NCBI GenBank assembly: GCA_963656065.1
Contig: CAVKGV010000001.1
Coordinates: 310,001 to 374,000 of the forward strand
DNA: 64,000 nucleotides
Origin: Hallerella sp963656065
GTDB taxonomy: Bacteria; Fibrobacterota; Fibrobacteria; Fibrobacterales; Fibrobacteraceae
Reading direction: 5' to 3'
The position numbers were made by a program, and so were the translations under genes. Below, piece after piece: positions 49,905-59,089 of this stretch (the stretch's first letter is position 1; each line of letters starts with the position of its first letter). The notes beneath the pieces are model-generated. The model was not told where the DNA came from and made no database searches. It saw nothing but the letters and a program-made list of their open reading frames with translations.

Positions 49905-50471
49905 ATGGGAAAGGCGCACACACCGCCGCCGGTGAGGCTCGTCATGGGAATTCTCGCGAGGAGCCCCGAACTCATCGAACAGATCCGTCCGAGGCTCAGC
50001 GCGCTTTACGGCGAAGAGGCGGAAAGCCTTTCCGCATTTCCGTTCCGCTTCACCAACTACTACCGGGACGAAATCGGAGAAACTCCCGTCCGTGCGTTCG
50101 TCACTTACAAGCGGCTGATCCCGCGGGAAGAAATCGTACCGATTAAATTGCAGACAAACGAACTGGAACTGTCCTTTGCAAAAGAATTCGGCACGGAAAA
50201 TCTCCGCCCCGTGAATCTCGATCCGGGCTACATGACGCTCGGGCAATTTTTCCTCGCGACGACAAAAGATCAACGGCAACGCGTCTATGTCCGGGACGGC
50301 ATCTACGTGGAACCGACTCTCTATTTCCAGGACGGGCATTTTCACGCCTTCGACTGGACCTATCGCGACTACCAGAGCGAAGAATACATCCGTTTTCTAG
50401 AAAGCGTCCGCAAGGGACTTAAAGTCCAACTCGACGCTTCAAAACGCGAACAGTCTTCGTTTCGAGCCTAG
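49905..50471 (+). CDS. DUF4416 family protein, paralog 2
   Basis: A 188-residue soluble protein. VRLVMGILARSPELI, FPFRFTNYYRDEIG, PVNLDPGYMTLGQFFLATTK and YVRDGIYVEPTLYFQDGHF are the typical family segments, and the first copy lies at 7774-8307. Function is unknown. AGAGG precedes the ATG at 6 nt. Its stop shares the palindrome CTAG with the stop of the convergent membrane-protein gene. Confidence 0.82.
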   Translation: MGKAHTPPPVRLVMGILARSPELIEQIRPRLSALYGEEAESLSAFPFRFTNYYRDEIGETPVRAFVTYKRLIPREEIVPIKLQTNELELSFAKEFGTENLRPVNLDPGYMTLGQFFLATTKDQRQRVYVRDGIYVEPTLYFQDGHFHAFDWTYRDYQSEEYIRFLESVRKGLKVQLDASKREQSSFRA

Positions 50472-51319
50472 AACTTCCCCGCTTTCACACCGGACTTCCG
50501 GAATTCCGGTGTGAGGGCTTTGCAAGAAGAATCCTTCGGCAGCCGGACGAAAGCCTTTAATTCTTTGGTGAAAATTCCCGAAATTTCAAATCCGATGCGC
50601 CACGAATTTCCGGCGGGACAGTCTTCCCACGGCTCGGCGTTCTCCGCGACCCATGCTCCGTTCCCGGAAGTTTTAAACACAAAATAATCAGAACTTTCCG
50701 GCTCGTAGCCGATCTGCTTCCAGGAACCGAGCTTTTTTGTCTTCGCAAAGTAGGCATTTTCCAAGCGGTAAAACCGGGCAGCTTCCCGTTCGAGTTGCGC
50801 GACCTTTTCCGGTGTCTTTCGAGCGGAATCCGTCCAATACAAACAGGCGGAAACAATGGCGATTGCGCACAAAGTAATCAAAATTCCGAAGAAGATTTTC
50901 CGGGGAATTTTTGGAAAACTTTCCCCCGCTTCATTTTCCGAACATTCTTTGAAAAGATGCCATTTCACAAGGAGCGAAGCCGTTCGCACAGGCCAAAGAA
51001 TTAGCGCAAGCCCTGCCAAGACAAATGCCACGCCCAAAGCCGCCGAAACCGGAACGGACGCAGAAAGCAAGGGCAAGAGAGTCTCTTTTGCGAAAAGGAC
51101 TTTTTGCATCAAAAGCTTGTCCTCTTCAAACGAGTTCAGCGCGATTTTTCCGGTAAAGCTTTCGTAGCGGGCCGTCGCCATCCCGACGGTTTCCGAGGCG
51201 AAGCCATCCGCAAAGGAAAGAATCACGCACAAAATAATCCAGAAAATCCCCAAAGCGAGAAAGCCCGCTCCGAAAAGACGCCCGGTCCGCTTTTTGGAAA
51301 GTCCCTGCGAAATCGTCAC
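50468..51319 (-). CDS. membrane protein with pilin-like C-terminal domain
   Basis: A 283-residue protein with three membrane helices (FLALGIFWIILCVILSFADG, ASVPVSAALGVAFVLAGLAL, IFFGILITLCAIAIVSACLY). After the third helix, LEREAARFYRLENAYFAKTK and SWKQIGYEPESSDYFVFKTS resemble the start of type IV pilin-like proteins; several Cys in the C-terminal domain fit a disulfide loop. GTG 51319 overlaps the stop of the upstream fusion gene (GTGA), so translation is coupled. A 10-bp inverted repeat (50485-50514) lies in its 3' end. Function unknown. Confidence 0.6.
   Translation of the reverse strand: MTISQGLSKKRTGRLFGAGFLALGIFWIILCVILSFADGFASETVGMATARYESFTGKIALNSFEEDKLLMQKVLFAKETLLPLLSASVPVSAALGVAFVLAGLALILWPVRTASLLVKWHLFKECSENEAGESFPKIPRKIFFGILITLCAIAIVSACLYWTDSARKTPEKVAQLEREAARFYRLENAYFAKTKKLGSWKQIGYEPESSDYFVFKTSGNGAWVAENAEPWEDCPAGNSWRIGFEISGIFTKELKAFVRLPKDSSCKALTPEFRKSGVKAGKF
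50485..50514. repeat. 10-bp inverted repeat inside the 3' end of the pilin-like gene
   Basis: TCACACCGGA and TCCGGTGTGA pair perfectly around a 10-nt loop that itself contains TCCGGA. It lies just past the DUF4416 stop and might slow or end transcription from that side, but no T run follows. Confidence 0.5.
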
Positions 51320-54300
51320 TTCTTTGCGCACAGTTCCACCGCCATTTTTTTCGCCGTCGTAAAATCCGCCTTTCCCGAACCGAGCTTCGGAACCTGCGGA
51401 ATGCAGAACGCCGCCCCGGGAATCATCAGTTGCGGGATTCCCGACCTTCGAAGTTCGCGCAAAATTTCGTCCGGGGACTTTTCGCCCGAATACAGAAGCA
51501 CGATGCGTTCGCCCTTGATTTCATCGGGAATCGCGACTACGATAAAGTCAAATCCTTCCAGAACCTTCGTCTCGTTGATTTTTCCCTCGACCGCTCCGAG
51601 CGAAATCATCTCGCCGCCGAGCTTCGCAAAACGGCTGTAACGATCGACGATTATCACAAAGCCGTCCTCGTCGAGTTTTCCCTTGTCCCCGGTCTTGTAC
51701 CAGCGATGATCGCCGATTTCCAAAATGACATTTTTTGTCCGCTCCGTATCCTTGAAATAGCCTTTCATCACCTGCGGCCCGCCGACGAGAATCATCCCCT
51801 CTTCGCCCTGGGGAAGTTCTTCGTTCGTCACCGGATCGATAATCTTCACGCCGACGCCCGGAATCGGCATCCCGACGGACGAAAGGTTCGAACACGGTTC
51901 CATCGTCAGAAAATCGTCGAGCAAGACGTCCTCCGTGTTGAACGTTGCAATCGGAGCCGTCTCCGTGCAGCCGTAGCCTTCGTAGATTTCCTTCTTGAAC
52001 TTGCGCGCAAACAGGTCCCGGATTTCGGGCCGGAGACGTTCCGCCCCGGAAAGCACCAGGCGCAAATGCTTGAGGCACATCGGATGCACCCAGCGGTTCA
52101 AGCCGACAGCCCGCAAGAAAGTCGGCGTTCCCACGAGAATCGTCACCCGGAACTCGGCGCAGACCCGCGCAATCGTCTTCACGTCGGTAGGCTCCGCGCA
52201 AGTCACCAGGGGAATCCCCTCGAAAAGCGGCAAGAGAACCGTCACGGTCAACCCGAACGAATGGAATATCGGAAGCTCCGCGAGCATCACGTCGTTTGGC
52301 CGAAGCGTAAAGACCGCATTCGCCTGTTGCGTATTCGACACGAGATTCCGGTGCGAAAGCATCACGCCTTTGGGGGTTCCCTCCGAACCCGAACTGAAGA
52401 GAATGACCGCTATATCGTCAGGCTTTGCGGACTTGACAAAGAAAAATTCAAGCAGGCGCGAAGGCAGGGCAAAGGCCGCGGCGAACGCCAGCGCACGGTG
52501 AAAAAATCCGATCGACTTTTCCAAATCCTCCACGCAGACGAGCTTCGCGATTTTTCCCAGTACAAAGTAATCCTGCCCGCGCTTCTGCAGCTTGTCGAGA
52601 AACGCCCGGCTCGTAAAGACCGTCTGGATTTCGGTCCGCTCCACGCACTTGAGGACGGATTCCACACCGGATGTGTAGTTCAGATTGACGCTCGTCTTCC
52701 CGGCGCTCCAGATGGAAAGCATCAGCGAAATTCCTTCGGGCGACGGCGGAAGCATAAACCCGACGCGCTCTTCCCCCTTTGAAATTTTCCGAATCGCGCG
52801 CGAAAAATTCAAAACCTGCCGGACGAGACCGTAACCCGTCAGGTGGTTTCCGAGCGGGCTGTAGATAGCGACCCGGTGCCGCACACGCCGCTTCGCCGCC
52901 GCAAGAAAAAACGGGACGATCGTCGGGTAGTAAGAAAGCGATTTCGCCCATGCGGACATCGAAAGTTCCCGCAAGATGTGCCGGAGATTCACCGGAGCCG
53001 TATCTGCCGGAAATTCCTTGCCAAAGGCAATCGAAACTACTCGGGTAAGCCTTTCCCCGAAGCTCACGCTCTCGCTCGCATAACTGTCCTTTCCGCCCCA
53101 GACGCCCTGGATGTAGAACGGGACGAGCTTTGCGTCCGTGTCACGGATGGCGCTTGAATAGTCGATGGAAAAACGCCCGATGTGGCACGATTTCGAAAGT
53201 TCCCCTTCCGGGAAAACGACGACCGCTTCGCCGTGGAGCAACGCCTTCCGGATTTCTTCCATGGCAGGTTCCGGATTCCGGCGGTTGATGCGTATCGCGC
53301 CGAGAAGCGAGAGAATCCAGCGGGAAAATCCGTGTTCGGACTTGTCCTCGTTTACCGCCATGCGAAGCGACCGCGGAGAAGCCATCTGCAAGAGGATCCA
53401 GTCGATGGTGCTCGTGTGATTTCCGATCAAAAGCACGGGACCTTCTATCGGGATATTCTCGTTCCCGGTGATTTTCAAATCGTAGCGGAACATGTAGTAA
53501 GCGCGAAATACCGTGCGGAGGAGCGACTGGGGAAAACGGATGAACGCCCACACAAAGGCGGCAAAAAGGAAGAGCGAAAAGAGGAAGAGGAACGTTTCGC
53601 GGTCAAAAGATGTCGCTTTGAGGAGGAGAACTTCCAATCCCACGGCAAAAACCAGGAAGAGCATCGTCACCATGTTGGAAACGGCGACAATCCGCCCCGA
53701 AGACGCCGGACGGGAATAGAGCAAAAGGAGCGAGTTCAGGACCGTTCCGAGCGCCCCGAAGAAAAGTCCCAGGAACGCGTAGAGCATCCGGATGATGACG
53801 GGATTATCCACGAACGGGATGAAGAACGCGCACACGCCGCAGCCGAGAACCGAAACGGGAATCAGCCCCACTTCGATAAAAAGGTGCGAAGAGCGCGAAG
53901 CGAGATAGCCGCCAAAAATCATGCCCACCGCCGAAAAGACAAGGCCGTTCCGCACGATATCGACAAATCCTTCACCCGAAAGGTTCCAGGAGAGCATCAC
54001 AAAGACCTGTGCGAGCCCCCAGAAAACGGCAAGTCCGATGATGATGACCCGCGAAAGCCCGATGTACCACGTCGCATGGAAAATTCTCCCCGGCGAACGG
54101 ATCTGCAGGGATTCGCGTTCGCGCCCCGTCCGCGGAATGAAAAACGCGGCCACAGACGAAAGGATCGACACCCCGACGAGAATCCAGAGCAGGTAATCCA
54201 CGCCGAAAAGCGTTGCCGACTTGGAATAGAGACCGATTACCCCCACCGAAGCGACCAGCGCCCCGACAATCATCACGCTGAACATGTGGGCGACACCCGT

Positions 54301-54699
54301 CGCCAGGCGCTCCGACCCGAACATTTCCTTGACAATCCCATACTTGGCCGGGCTTCCCACGGCAAAGGCGGACGCGATGAGCGGAACAAACCACACAGCG
54401 ACCTGCGGATAGCCTAGCGTCCAGAGGATGCCGACAGCAATCATTCCGGCACTCTGCCCCAGGGACGACCAGGCGACGACCCTGCCCTTTCCAAAGCGAT
54501 CCGCGAGGAATCCCGCGAACGGAAACCAGAGCAAGTAGGGAACAAAAAACATCGCCTGCAAAACGGAACTGCCGACAAGAAACCCGGTATCCGCCTGCGA
54601 GTATTTGACCCACTGTTCAAGAAAAAGAAAAAGCCCCATCTGGATGAAAGATGAGGCAAAGACAGAAACCAAATAAGGGAACAGGCCTTTTATGCGCAT
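51316..54699 (-). CDS. LplT-PlsC-acyl-ACP synthetase fusion (lysophospholipid import and re-acylation), copy 1
   Basis: A 1127-residue three-part protein. Residues 1-400 are an MFS/LplT-like transporter with about 12 helices (PYLLWFPFAGFLADRFGKGR). Residues 405-590 are a PlsC acyltransferase with NHTSTID (HX4D, His428) and FPEGE (496-500). Residues about 615-1127 are an AMP-forming acyl synthetase: SSGSEGTPKG (769-778), YGCTETAP, TGDKG and the late LGSGKADF lysine (Lys1110). In E. coli LplT and Aas do this job as separate proteins: flip lysophospholipid and re-acylate it. AAGGA precedes ATG 54699. The coupled gene downstream is pilin-like. Confidence 0.88.
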   Translation of the reverse strand: MRIKGLFPYLVSVFASSFIQMGLFLFLEQWVKYSQADTGFLVGSSVLQAMFFVPYLLWFPFAGFLADRFGKGRVVAWSSLGQSAGMIAVGILWTLGYPQVAVWFVPLIASAFAVGSPAKYGIVKEMFGSERLATGVAHMFSVMIVGALVASVGVIGLYSKSATLFGVDYLLWILVGVSILSSVAAFFIPRTGRERESLQIRSPGRIFHATWYIGLSRVIIIGLAVFWGLAQVFVMLSWNLSGEGFVDIVRNGLVFSAVGMIFGGYLASRSSHLFIEVGLIPVSVLGCGVCAFFIPFVDNPVIIRMLYAFLGLFFGALGTVLNSLLLLYSRPASSGRIVAVSNMVTMLFLVFAVGLEVLLLKATSFDRETFLFLFSLFLFAAFVWAFIRFPQSLLRTVFRAYYMFRYDLKITGNENIPIEGPVLLIGNHTSTIDWILLQMASPRSLRMAVNEDKSEHGFSRWILSLLGAIRINRRNPEPAMEEIRKALLHGEAVVVFPEGELSKSCHIGRFSIDYSSAIRDTDAKLVPFYIQGVWGGKDSYASESVSFGERLTRVVSIAFGKEFPADTAPVNLRHILRELSMSAWAKSLSYYPTIVPFFLAAAKRRVRHRVAIYSPLGNHLTGYGLVRQVLNFSRAIRKISKGEERVGFMLPPSPEGISLMLSIWSAGKTSVNLNYTSGVESVLKCVERTEIQTVFTSRAFLDKLQKRGQDYFVLGKIAKLVCVEDLEKSIGFFHRALAFAAAFALPSRLLEFFFVKSAKPDDIAVILFSSGSEGTPKGVMLSHRNLVSNTQQANAVFTLRPNDVMLAELPIFHSFGLTVTVLLPLFEGIPLVTCAEPTDVKTIARVCAEFRVTILVGTPTFLRAVGLNRWVHPMCLKHLRLVLSGAERLRPEIRDLFARKFKKEIYEGYGCTETAPIATFNTEDVLLDDFLTMEPCSNLSSVGMPIPGVGVKIIDPVTNEELPQGEEGMILVGGPQVMKGYFKDTERTKNVILEIGDHRWYKTGDKGKLDEDGFVIIVDRYSRFAKLGGEMISLGAVEGKINETKVLEGFDFIVVAIPDEIKGERIVLLYSGEKSPDEILRELRRSGIPQLMIPGAAFCIPQVPKLGSGKADFTTAKKMAVELCAKK

Positions 54700-54770
54700 G
54701 AAAATCCTTTGATTTGGACAAAAATTAGAAATACCGCAATCCCCTGCGCAGGCGCGCACAAGGGAATCCG

Positions 54771-57700
54771 CTATTTCTGGGCGAGTTCCAGCGCAATCTT
54801 CTTGGAAGCCTTGAAGTCCGCCTTTCCCGTCCCGAGCTTCGGAATCGCGGGAACCTTGAACGCCATGCCGGGAACCATCAACGGAGGAATCCCGGACTTG
54901 CGGAGCGCGCGGAGAATATCCGCCGGTTCCTGTTCGATGCCCGTATAAAGCAGCACGACGCATTCGCCCTTCGCGCTGTCGGGAATCGACGTCACCATGT
55001 AATCCCCGCCTTCGAGAATCTTCGTATCGTTGATGCGGAGTTCCACCGCCCCGAGCGAAATCATCTCGCCACCGAGCTTTGCAAAACGGCTGTAGCGATC
55101 GACAATCGTGAGGAATCCGTCTTCGTCGAGATGTCCCTTGTCGCCCGTCCGATACCAGCGGCGCCCTTCGAGTTCGATGATCGCATCCTTCGTGTGCGAA
55201 GAATCCTTGAGGTAGCCTTTCATCACCTGGCAGCCGCCGATGAGAATCATGCCGTCCTCGCCGACGGGAAGTTCCTCGTTCGTATCGGGATCCACAATCT
55301 TGTAGAGCGTTCCCGGAAGCGGCATTCCCACCGTTCCCGGCTTGTTGTTCACCTGCATCGTGAGGAAGTCGTCAAGGAGAATGTTGTCGTAATTGACCGA
55401 TGCGACCGGAGCCGTTTCCGTGCAGCCGTAGCCTTCGAAAATTTCCTTGCCGAACTTGAGACGGAACGCGGTGCTGATTTCGGGCCGGAGCTTTTCCGCA
55501 CCGGCGATGATCATACGCAAATACTTGAAGCACATCGGGTGCACCCAGCGGTTCACCGTAAAAGCGCGAAGGAAAGTCGGCGTTCCCACAAAGGCCGTGA
55601 CGCGGAACTCGGCGCATACCCGGGCCATCGTCTTCACGTCCGTCGGATCGGCAACGACCACAATCGGCGTTCCCTCGACAAGGCAGAGCAGAACGTTCAC
55701 CGTAAGCCCGAACGAGTGGAAGAGCGGAAGCTCCGCGAGCATCACGTCGGACTTGTTCGCATTAAAGATGCACGACAGCTGCTGGCAGTTGCCTATCATG
55801 TTGTAATGCGTAAGCTCGACACCCTTGGGAATTCCTTCCGTCCCCGAACTGAAGAGAATCGCCGCGGTATCCGACAGTTGGATTTTCTTGAAGTAGAAAA
55901 ACTTGATGAGGAACGCCGGGAGAACGACGCCCACGACCATGTGGAAGAGCATCGAAATTTTCGGAATGCTTTTCAGGACGTCTTCCGCATAGACAAGTTT
56001 GCAGGATTTCGAAAGAACCGTATAGTCGGTCCCTTTCTGCTTTAAACGTTCGAGGAACACGCGACTGGTGATGACCGTCTTTATGTCCGCGCGTTCCATG
56101 CACTTTAGCACGATATCGGGCGACGACGTGTAATTCAGGTTCACATTGACCATGCCGCGGACCCAGCCCGCAAGGTTCGCGATGACACCGCCACCGGACG
56201 GCGGAAGCATGATGCCGATATTCTTCTGCCCCGCAAGCATCTTCTTATAGACGCGGCTAAAGGCGAGCGTCGCGCAGAGAAGCTTGTAGCCCGAAAGATG
56301 CGCCCCGTCCGGGCTGTAGATGGAAGGTCCCGAACCGACGACCTTCTTGCAGGCCTTCAGCCAGGATTCCGCAATCGGCTTGTAATACTTGAGCGAATTG
56401 CTCCAGGCGTCGATGGAAATTTCCCGGACGATGTTCCGGATCCGGTTCGGCAACGTATCCTTCGAAACCGGAGCCCCGAAAGCGACCGTTATCACCCGCA
56501 TGACTTTCGGTCCGAACAGCTGGGAATCGGAATAGGCGTAACGGCTCCCCCAGAGGCCCTGGATATAGAACGGCACGATGACCGCTTCCGTCCCCTCGAT
56601 AGCCGCGGAGTAGTCCAGCCGGAAAGGTCCGATAAAAGGCGTCTTCGCGATTTCCCCTTCCGGGAACAGCACGACAGCTTCGCCAGCAAGAAGCGCCTCG
56701 TGAATAGCCTTCATTGCGTCCTTCGGATTCTTCCTGTGGATGCGGATGACGCCCATGCGTTTCAACACCCAGCGCAGATACCACTTTTCGAAATGGTCCT
56801 TGTTGCTTGCGATGCGGAGAGGCCGCGGAGTCGCCATTTGCAAAACAGCCCAGTCGATGAAACTGAAATGGTTGCCCATCAAGAGCACGGGTCCCTCGTC
56901 GGGAATGTGTTGCAATCCCAGGACTTTCAATTTATAGGAACTGAAGAACGTGCGGAGAAGCGAACGGAGGAGGGCCTGCGGCAAATGCTTGAGCGAATAG
57001 GCGAACCCGATGAAGGAAATCAGAGCGAGCAGCAAGAAGAAAATCGGAAAGGTCAGATGCTGTTCGTTCGGGAAGAGCTTCTGCGTATAATGGATGATGA
57101 GCGTTTCCAGTCCGAGGAAAAGTACCAGAATGACGATTTGAATCAGGTTCGACACGGCGAGGATCCGGCCCGAATTCGTCGGCACCGTATTGAACTGGAG
57201 AAGCGCGTTGAGCGTCACGAGAAACATGGAGCCGAAAAATCCGATGAGCAAGAAGACGATGTCAACCGCCACGGCAGAAGAAAGACCTGGAACGAGCAAG
57301 AGGCAAATCGACGATCCGAGCGCCCCCATCGGGACAAGTCCCGTTTCGATAAAGTCCTTCGATGCCCGCGCCACGATAAACGACCCGAGCATCAGCCCTA
57401 TCACGGCAAAGAAAATCCCGTTCTTGAACAGTGCAACCGTTTCGCTTCCCGAGGCATCCTGCTGGAAAACCATCACGAAAATCTGCACGCCCGCCCAGAA
57501 AATGGAAATGCCGACAATGCACGCCCGAACCGTCGGAAGCTTCCACGTGTGCACCACGTTCCGCATCATGGAAGAGCGCCGCGCCGAAGCGTATTCCCGC
57601 CCGACTTTCGGCACGAAGAACGCAAACACCGTCGAAAGCAGGCTCACCCCCATAAAGACCCACGGCCACGCAACGGTCTTCCGCAGGAACTCCTTCACCG

Positions 57701-58208
57701 TCGGAGCCGAATCAAACGTGGATTCCACCGCATCGAGTCCGGGGACCATCAAAGCGGCAAGCACGAGCGCCGTGACCGAAAAGATTTGGAGAAAACCGTT
57801 CGCATAGCCGAGGAGCTTCGTCCCGAACATTTCCTTGAGAATGCCATACTTGGCAGGGCTGTGCATCGCAAACGCCGAAGCGGTCAGAAGCGTAAAGAAG
57901 ATGGCGAGATTGTAGAACTTAAGCGTGTAGAAGACGCCCGTCGCGATAAACGAAGCCGTCATCACAAGGGAACTCCAGGCGATGACGCGGCTCTTCGAAA
58001 AGCGGTTCGAAAAGACGCTCGCCGGAACCACCATATAGAGGAACGGCAAGAGGAAGAACGACTGCAGGAGCGCCCCCCAGAACAGAAGATCCGACCCGGA
58101 ATAGTGTGTCGCGATGACCTTCTGCGTAAAGACAAAATGTCCCATCACGGCAAAGTTCGTAAAAAATATCGAAAGAAATAGGGGCCAGGCACCTTTGATT
58201 TTCCACAT
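54771..58208 (-). CDS. LplT-PlsC-acyl-ACP synthetase fusion, copy 2
   Basis: A 1145-residue paralog with the same order: MFS/LplT-like region (about 1-410), PlsC acyltransferase (NHFSFID with His447, FPEGE 515-519) and AMP-forming synthetase (SSGTEGIPKG 787-796, YGCTETAP, LGTGKADF with the catalytic lysine near 1129). All catalytic motifs look intact, so both copies may be active. Segments such as RYSRFAKLGGEMISLGAV are identical in both copies. GAGG precedes ATG 58208 (a TTG at 58214 is in frame). A barrel protein gene lies 21 nt upstream and copy 1 follows after 71 nt. Confidence 0.88.
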   Translation of the reverse strand: MWKIKGAWPLFLSIFFTNFAVMGHFVFTQKVIATHYSGSDLLFWGALLQSFFLLPFLYMVVPASVFSNRFSKSRVIAWSSLVMTASFIATGVFYTLKFYNLAIFFTLLTASAFAMHSPAKYGILKEMFGTKLLGYANGFLQIFSVTALVLAALMVPGLDAVESTFDSAPTVKEFLRKTVAWPWVFMGVSLLSTVFAFFVPKVGREYASARRSSMMRNVVHTWKLPTVRACIVGISIFWAGVQIFVMVFQQDASGSETVALFKNGIFFAVIGLMLGSFIVARASKDFIETGLVPMGALGSSICLLLVPGLSSAVAVDIVFLLIGFFGSMFLVTLNALLQFNTVPTNSGRILAVSNLIQIVILVLFLGLETLIIHYTQKLFPNEQHLTFPIFFLLLALISFIGFAYSLKHLPQALLRSLLRTFFSSYKLKVLGLQHIPDEGPVLLMGNHFSFIDWAVLQMATPRPLRIASNKDHFEKWYLRWVLKRMGVIRIHRKNPKDAMKAIHEALLAGEAVVLFPEGEIAKTPFIGPFRLDYSAAIEGTEAVIVPFYIQGLWGSRYAYSDSQLFGPKVMRVITVAFGAPVSKDTLPNRIRNIVREISIDAWSNSLKYYKPIAESWLKACKKVVGSGPSIYSPDGAHLSGYKLLCATLAFSRVYKKMLAGQKNIGIMLPPSGGGVIANLAGWVRGMVNVNLNYTSSPDIVLKCMERADIKTVITSRVFLERLKQKGTDYTVLSKSCKLVYAEDVLKSIPKISMLFHMVVGVVLPAFLIKFFYFKKIQLSDTAAILFSSGTEGIPKGVELTHYNMIGNCQQLSCIFNANKSDVMLAELPLFHSFGLTVNVLLCLVEGTPIVVVADPTDVKTMARVCAEFRVTAFVGTPTFLRAFTVNRWVHPMCFKYLRMIIAGAEKLRPEISTAFRLKFGKEIFEGYGCTETAPVASVNYDNILLDDFLTMQVNNKPGTVGMPLPGTLYKIVDPDTNEELPVGEDGMILIGGCQVMKGYLKDSSHTKDAIIELEGRRWYRTGDKGHLDEDGFLTIVDRYSRFAKLGGEMISLGAVELRINDTKILEGGDYMVTSIPDSAKGECVVLLYTGIEQEPADILRALRKSGIPPLMVPGMAFKVPAIPKLGTGKADFKASKKIALELAQK

Positions 58209-58229
58209 AGTCAAACCTCAAAAGAGCGA

Positions 58230-59042
58230 TTAAAACTTGGCGCGCAGAGCGCAGCCCAGGGTGAATCCGTCGAAGAGAAGCGCACCCTCGTTCGTATATT
58301 CCCAGAGCGGGATAGAAAAATAGGGTTCTACGTCGAATTTTCCGAGAGCGATGGTCACTTTCGGTTCAATAGAAATGGCCATGATGTAGCCGAAGTCGTC
58401 ATCGCCCGAATTGCCTACCGCGCGGACATTTCCCGGCGTATTGGAAACCCAGGAATCGTCGTTCCCGAACTGGAACTCGAACGGGAAACCCAAGCCCAGA
58501 CGGATCAGCCCGAAATTGAACTCGGGACGCACCAGAAAATAGAGTTCGTCCGCGGAATGCTTGTTGAAATCCCAGAAATACCAAGAATGGAGACGGACAC
58601 CGAACGACTCCCAGTTGCCGTAAAAGTTCGTTCCGCCGAAAACCAACGCCGGAGAAGGGTTTTCCCCGTTGCCGAGAAGCTTCTTGTTGCCTGCGGGAAA
58701 CACGAATTCCAGGAAACCAGCCGAAGAGGCTCCACCGTATTTAAGTCCCAACATCGGACCCCATGCACCCGCCGAGTTTTTGAGACCGTCATCCCGGAGC
58801 GGATAGGAAAAGTTGAATTCCAGCCCCTTGACCGGACGGATGCGGACCGTCGGAACCAGGTTCAGCTGCGACTCCTTGTCGGACAGGGACCTGTCATTCC
58901 CGTCGTGGTAAACCGACCGGTAAAACGCGCCATAGGCATTCAGTTCCACTTCGAATGTCGAAGGGATGACGCCGTATTCGTTCCACATGGAATATGCGGA
59001 AGAAAAAACGAGCAGAAAGCTCACGAAAATCCATTTTTTCAT
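58230..59042 (-). CDS. predicted outer-membrane beta-barrel protein
   Basis: A 270-residue exported protein with signal peptide (WIFVSFLLVFSSAYS). The mature part shows repeated amphipathic strands (LVPTVRIRPVKGLEFNFSYP, VTIALGKFDVEPYFSIPLWE) and ends in Phe, as expected for a C-terminal strand recognised by the Bam machinery. The family is not recognised. AAGG precedes the ATG. It is 21 nt upstream of the LplT-Aas fusion, so a link to envelope lipids is possible but unproved. Confidence 0.7.
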   Translation of the reverse strand: MKKWIFVSFLLVFSSAYSMWNEYGVIPSTFEVELNAYGAFYRSVYHDGNDRSLSDKESQLNLVPTVRIRPVKGLEFNFSYPLRDDGLKNSAGAWGPMLGLKYGGASSAGFLEFVFPAGNKKLLGNGENPSPALVFGGTNFYGNWESFGVRLHSWYFWDFNKHSADELYFLVRPEFNFGLIRLGLGFPFEFQFGNDDSWVSNTPGNVRAVGNSGDDDFGYIMAISIEPKVTIALGKFDVEPYFSIPLWEYTNEGALLFDGFTLGCALRAKF

Positions 59043-59089
59043 AAAAAACCTTGGTGCAAAATTTATCGCGATTTTACAAAGATAGCTTT

